Shown one piece after another: positions 60,525 through 64,000 of a stretch of DNA of 64,000 nt. The notes under the pieces are model-generated. The model was not told where the DNA came from. It did not search any database and saw only the letters and a program-made list of their open reading frames with translations. This DNA is from Cohnella endophytica. GTDB lineage: Bacteria; Bacillota; Bacilli; Paenibacillales; Paenibacillaceae. The number at the start of each line of letters is the position of its first letter. Positions within the stretch are counted from its first letter, which is position 1. A program made the position numbers and the translations under genes. The stretch covers positions 744,001-808,000 of the forward strand of contig NZ_RBZM01000005.1 in NCBI RefSeq assembly GCF_003628305.1, read 5' to 3'.

Positions 60525-62864
60525 TTACTCCTCTCGCTCCCCGCTTACCTTCACGTTATTCAGCCGATATTCGGATAGAGATACGCCGAAGTACTTTTTG
60601 AAGCTCGTGTAGAAGTAATTCGATTTCTCGACACCGCACCTCTCCAGGATTTCGTTCATCGGCAAGCGGTTCTGCTCGAGGAGCTCCTTGATTTTCTCCA
60701 TTCGGACCATCGTAATGTATTCGGCGACGGATTTGCCGGTCGATTTTTTGAACAGTTTCCCGAGATAGACGGACGATAAGGAAAGCGATTCGGCGCAGCT
60801 GTTCAAAGAGAGATTCTTGTCCGCAAAGTCGGCGTGAATGTGGTCGATGGCGGTATTCACGATGTCGTTCTTTTTCCGGTCCTTCGCGCTGTCCTTCAAC
60901 CGAATGATATCGTCGAACATTTCGAAAAACGTAAGTTCGATTTCTTCGAACGTCTCAAAGCCGGACACTTTGTTGAAGAAGTTGATGGAAATCGAATTGA
61001 ACTTGGATTCCGATCCTTCCGCGATTCGATTCAAGGAATTGAAAATCGAGAAAAACAAATAGATCACGGACGTGATGATATTGTCGTAAGAAGAATGCTC
61101 GATAGCCTTGATGATTTCCCGAAAGTTTTCTTTGGCAGCTTCACCGCTTCCCAACTTAAGGGAGTCGATGAGCTGCTTTTCTTTCGACAAGGGGAAGATG
61201 AAGGAGCCCGTTTCCACTTCCTTTAACGTTTCCGGCGTAATGATGCTGTTATGGCCCGTTTTGATCCGGTACATGGACAAGTTAAACGCATTGTCGTACG
61301 CGTTTTTGATGCGATCGGGCGAATCGATGACGGAGCTGAGCGTTCCGGTAAGCGAGAGGTTCAGAAGCTCCTGGACGCTCGATTGGATTTTGCCGACGAT
61401 GTCGCGAAAAATTTCCGTCAGCTGCGACGGCTGCTCCGAAGTATCGCCGATGTCCGCCAGAACTGTGAACTGATCGTGGGCAGTCTCCACGACCTCGTTT
61501 TTGAAGCGCTCTCCCGTAATTTCCCGAGCGATATTTGCGATCGCGTATTGGTAGAGGGAGCGATCTTTTTCGCTGTGCCGGTCGACGAAGTCTTTATAGT
61601 AGTCGATTTTCAAAATGAACAAGTAAAGAGGATTTCGAAAATCGAGATCGATTCCGAGCTCTTGCCGCTTGGTGATCATTATGTCGGTCGGTAATTCAAC
61701 GCGGCCGGTAACGACGTTTTTCATAAACTCGTTTTTAATGACGGGCGTCGCGTTCCTCTTCATATTTTCAAGTACTTGCGTTTTATCAAGCATCCCCGTG
61801 AATGCCGTGGATAAGTAGCCCAACTCGTCCATGTTTTTGGAGGGCGCGCTTTCCGGTCCCAGCCTTTGGATGATGCCCCTCGTAAGCGTTCCGAGCGGCC
61901 TGTACAGTTTCTTGGAAGCGAGTACGGCGAACAATAAGCCAAGCAATAGGATGATCAGGCAAAAGATAAGGGTGATTAGCCCGTTCTTTTTGGCGACCGA
62001 GAAAGCTGTGTCATACGGCATCAGGCTTATGAATTTCCACTTCAGGATGTCGGAGGAAACGTAGGTGATCACGTGCTTTTTGCCGTCCAGCCGTTCGACG
62101 TAAGTTCCAGACGGCGCCGCGGCCGTCAATACGTCGTGGAGATAAGGCTCGTTCGATACGTTACGCAAAAACTGATCCGGCGAAGAGTTGCTGACGATAT
62201 CGCCTCCGTCATCCACGACGATGATGTCGTTGCCGTTCTTTGCTTTATTGAGGGAAGCGATGGTCAGTCTGAGCCACTCCGCGTCGACGTTCAAGACGAT
62301 GGCGCTGTCATAGTTCCCCTTGTAATCGAAGTTATCGAACAGAATATAGGTGTACACGTTGGCGAAGTTTTTGTCGGAGCCTGCCGGCATCGCGACTTTT
62401 CTCGGAAAGGGATACAGGCTTGGCGATTTTTCCTTACGGACGGTGTCCAGAATACGGACGATTTCCTGATCGTAAAAGTCGTCGCTGTCGTAAAAGGTAT
62501 TGGTGTCGATAATCGTATCGATTTTTCGGTTGTAAATATAAGCCGAGTGGATGTAAGAGTTAGGAATCGTCAATTCCCTTAACGTTCGGATCGCGCTGCT
62601 AATATTCAAAATGTCCTCATCTTTGCTTCCGTTACTGTAGGCGAAAGCCATGATGGTTCTGTTGACTAGCAGCGATTGGCAAAATTTCTGTGAAATATTG
62701 TCCATGTACACGGAGCTGTAGCTGATATTGGATAATAAATTCTCGTTCATCCCTTTGACGGTATTAATGAAAGAAGAGTTGTAATTGTAGTAGAGCAGCG
62801 AGGAAAGCGCTAGAATCAGCGACGTGATGATCGCCACGAAGGTGAAGAGTAGTTTTTTGTACAT
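60525..62864 (-). CDS. Membrane-bound AraC-family regulator with Cache-type sensor
   Basis: 779 aa. Membrane segment at about 5-25, extracellular sensor of about 270 residues, second segment at about 293-317, HAMP-like linker (SKKLYRPLGTL), a long cytosolic middle, and an AraC DNA-binding domain at the end (LNSCAESLSLSSVYLGKLF; MNEILERCGVEKSNYFYTSF). It joins sensing and DNA binding in one chain, without kinase or receiver. Divergent from an importer operon starting at 63127, which it probably activates. Confidence 0.9.
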   Translation of the reverse strand: MYKKLLFTFVAIITSLILALSSLLYYNYNSSFINTVKGMNENLLSNISYSSVYMDNISQKFCQSLLVNRTIMAFAYSNGSKDEDILNISSAIRTLRELTIPNSYIHSAYIYNRKIDTIIDTNTFYDSDDFYDQEIVRILDTVRKEKSPSLYPFPRKVAMPAGSDKNFANVYTYILFDNFDYKGNYDSAIVLNVDAEWLRLTIASLNKAKNGNDIIVVDDGGDIVSNSSPDQFLRNVSNEPYLHDVLTAAAPSGTYVERLDGKKHVITYVSSDILKWKFISLMPYDTAFSVAKKNGLITLIFCLIILLLGLLFAVLASKKLYRPLGTLTRGIIQRLGPESAPSKNMDELGYLSTAFTGMLDKTQVLENMKRNATPVIKNEFMKNVVTGRVELPTDIMITKRQELGIDLDFRNPLYLFILKIDYYKDFVDRHSEKDRSLYQYAIANIAREITGERFKNEVVETAHDQFTVLADIGDTSEQPSQLTEIFRDIVGKIQSSVQELLNLSLTGTLSSVIDSPDRIKNAYDNAFNLSMYRIKTGHNSIITPETLKEVETGSFIFPLSKEKQLIDSLKLGSGEAAKENFREIIKAIEHSSYDNIITSVIYLFFSIFNSLNRIAEGSESKFNSISINFFNKVSGFETFEEIELTFFEMFDDIIRLKDSAKDRKKNDIVNTAIDHIHADFADKNLSLNSCAESLSLSSVYLGKLFKKSTGKSVAEYITMVRMEKIKELLEQNRLPMNEILERCGVEKSNYFYTSFKKYFGVSLSEYRLNNVKVSGEREE

Positions 62865-63126
62865 GATGTTAAGGCCGCCTTTGCCGAGAGGTAGATCGGT
62901 TTATAAAATGAAGTGTATTCAATGTAATATATTCGATTTAGAAACTCAATTGGAAATGTGAAGCTACCGTGCGAAATCATGATTTTTTGGAGAAACGATC
63001 GGATTTCGTAGTTCTTTTTTTCTTAAAAATCGGTGCAATGTTTGTTTTTGTTTGTATCGGATCATCGAAACCCCGGCTTATGATTGGGCTGTAAGAATTA
63101 TCGCCTCACTGCTAAGGAGAATGCGC
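62865..63126. promoter_or_regulatory. Divergent promoter region of regulator and importer operon
   Basis: 262 bases between the membrane-bound regulator and the permease gene. It is rich in T runs (about 63000-63060), but no -35/-10 pair or palindrome stands out enough to call. Confidence 0.4.
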
Positions 63127-64000
63127 ATGAAAATCCAAAACGTGGTTAGAAAGCCGATCCCTGTCATCGGAGAGCTCTTAAGAAACAAAGTCTTTTATGC
63201 CATGATGCTGCCGGGACTGCTTTACATTATCGTCATGTTCTATTTACCGATGGTTGGGGTTGTTATCGCTTTCGAACAATTCAACCCGATAAAAGGCATT
63301 TTTAAAAGCAAATGGATCGGCTTCGACAATTTCAAGTTTCTGTTTCAATCGGATGCGCTGTATCAAATTACGTTCAACACGATCTTTTATAATATTATCT
63401 TCATTATTCTAGGTCTCGGATTGTCGGTTGTGGCGGCGATTCTCATCAACGAAATCGGTAACCGCTTTCTCGCCGGGACGTACAAAAGTATCCTGCTTCT
63501 TCCGTATCTCTTGTCTTGGGTCGTCGGCGGTTATTTGCTCTTCTCGTTCTTAAGCATAGACAAAGGGATTCTCAACAATCTCTTATCGTCATGGGGAATA
63601 GAGCCGATTCAGTGGTACTCGGAACCCAAATACTGGAGATTTATTTTACCTGCAGCTTATGTATGGAAAAACATCGGATACTTCGCGGTTATTTTCGCCG
63701 CAGGTATCGCGGGGATTTCAACCGAGTATTACGAAGCCGCGAAAATAGACGGTGCTACGAAATTTCAGCAAGCGATGAAGATTACGATTCCGATGTTGGC
63801 GCCGATTATAATCATTTTGCTGCTGCTGCAAGCCGGAAAAATCTTTTACGCGGCATTCGGCGATTGGGGAATGTTTTATAACCTCACCAAAGAGTCGGGC
63901 GTGTTGTTCCCGACGACCAACGTCATCGACACGCATGTTTACAGGTCCTTAAAAACGATGGGCGATTTCGGAATGTCGTCCGCCGTCGGCTTTTACCAGT
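63127..64000 (+). CDS. Sugar ABC transporter permease, LplB type (3' end outside window)
   Basis: At least 291 codons with no stop before the window edge. First membrane segment FYAMMLPGLLYIIVMFYLP, EAA loop YEAAKIDGATKFQQ, and SWGIEPIQWYSEPKYWRF-like text shared with the permease at 11760. The ATG at 63127 is preferred over 63121 because AAGGAG then lies seven bases upstream. It is the first gene of an importer operon controlled by the divergent membrane-bound AraC protein; the rest is beyond the window. Confidence 0.92.
   Translation, partial: MKIQNVVRKPIPVIGELLRNKVFYAMMLPGLLYIIVMFYLPMVGVVIAFEQFNPIKGIFKSKWIGFDNFKFLFQSDALYQITFNTIFYNIIFIILGLGLSVVAAILINEIGNRFLAGTYKSILLLPYLLSWVVGGYLLFSFLSIDKGILNNLLSSWGIEPIQWYSEPKYWRFILPAAYVWKNIGYFAVIFAAGIAGISTEYYEAAKIDGATKFQQAMKITIPMLAPIIIILLLLQAGKIFYAAFGDWGMFYNLTKESGVLFPTTNVIDTHVYRSLKTMGDFGMSSAVGFYQ

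Overview
The window comes from a spore-forming Gram-positive bacterium of the Paenibacillaceae (Paenibacillus or Cohnella type). The pointers are: S-layer-homology (SLH) domains on a secreted glycanase; several LplABC-type sugar ABC importers paired with YesMN-type two-component systems; many AraC regulators; spore genes (cwlD, YjcZ-type micropeptides, a GerP-like cluster); yqhG/yqhH and yqzE homologues; strong AGGAGG ribosome sites with frequent TTG and GTG starts; and an adenosylcobalamin-dependent ribonucleotide reductase.

Layout. 1-7 kb: the end of a sensor kinase, then two divergent GH16 glucanase paralogues, one short and secreted, the other 1207 aa and wall-anchored by SLH domains. 7-9 kb: an AraC regulator divergent from a phytanoyl-CoA-dioxygenase-like oxygenase. 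9-18 kb: a sugar ABC importer with two binding proteins and a divergent kinase/AraC-type response-regulator pair. 18.5-22.6 kb: a compact spore-coat cluster of GerPA/GerPF-like proteins, a GerPC-like coiled-coil protein, two Hsp20-like proteins and a zinc-ribbon protein, preceded by sigma-K-like promoters. 22.6-26.4 kb: a TetR circuit with four copies of one operator, tRNA-Leu, and a pair of GyrI-like proteins divergent from a WYL-type regulator. 26.4-38.2 kb: a second importer operon with a beta-propeller glycosidase and its own two-component system, then a GH78 alpha-L-rhamnosidase divergent from a cupin-AraC regulator.

38-53 kb is mostly core and sporulation functions: an FN3 protein, a 52-bp tandem repeat array, a sporulation cupin, fur, three YjcZ-type micropeptides, xpt, a polysaccharide deacetylase, cwlD, yqzE, yqhG-yqhH and nrdJ. 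Four genes here share an exact AC-N16-CATANNNTA sigma-K-type promoter 42-50 bp before the start codon. 53.3-60.4 kb: after a broken AraC gene comes a tightly packed operon (SDR dehydrogenase, a 642-aa protein of unknown family, an amidohydrolase/lactonase, a RhaM-like mutarotase, a GH43 glycosidase, an aldo-keto reductase). It reads as an oxidative route for a sugar released from plant or algal polysaccharide. 60.5-64 kb: a membrane-bound AraC regulator divergent from the start of another importer operon, cut by the window edge.

Overall the window combines polysaccharide foraging modules (glycosidase, importer, dedicated sensor) with two groups of late-sporulation genes. The least described parts are the GerP/Hsp20-like coat cluster and the sugar operon with its unknown 642-aa member. 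All functional names rest on motif and family recognition by eye; no database search was run.
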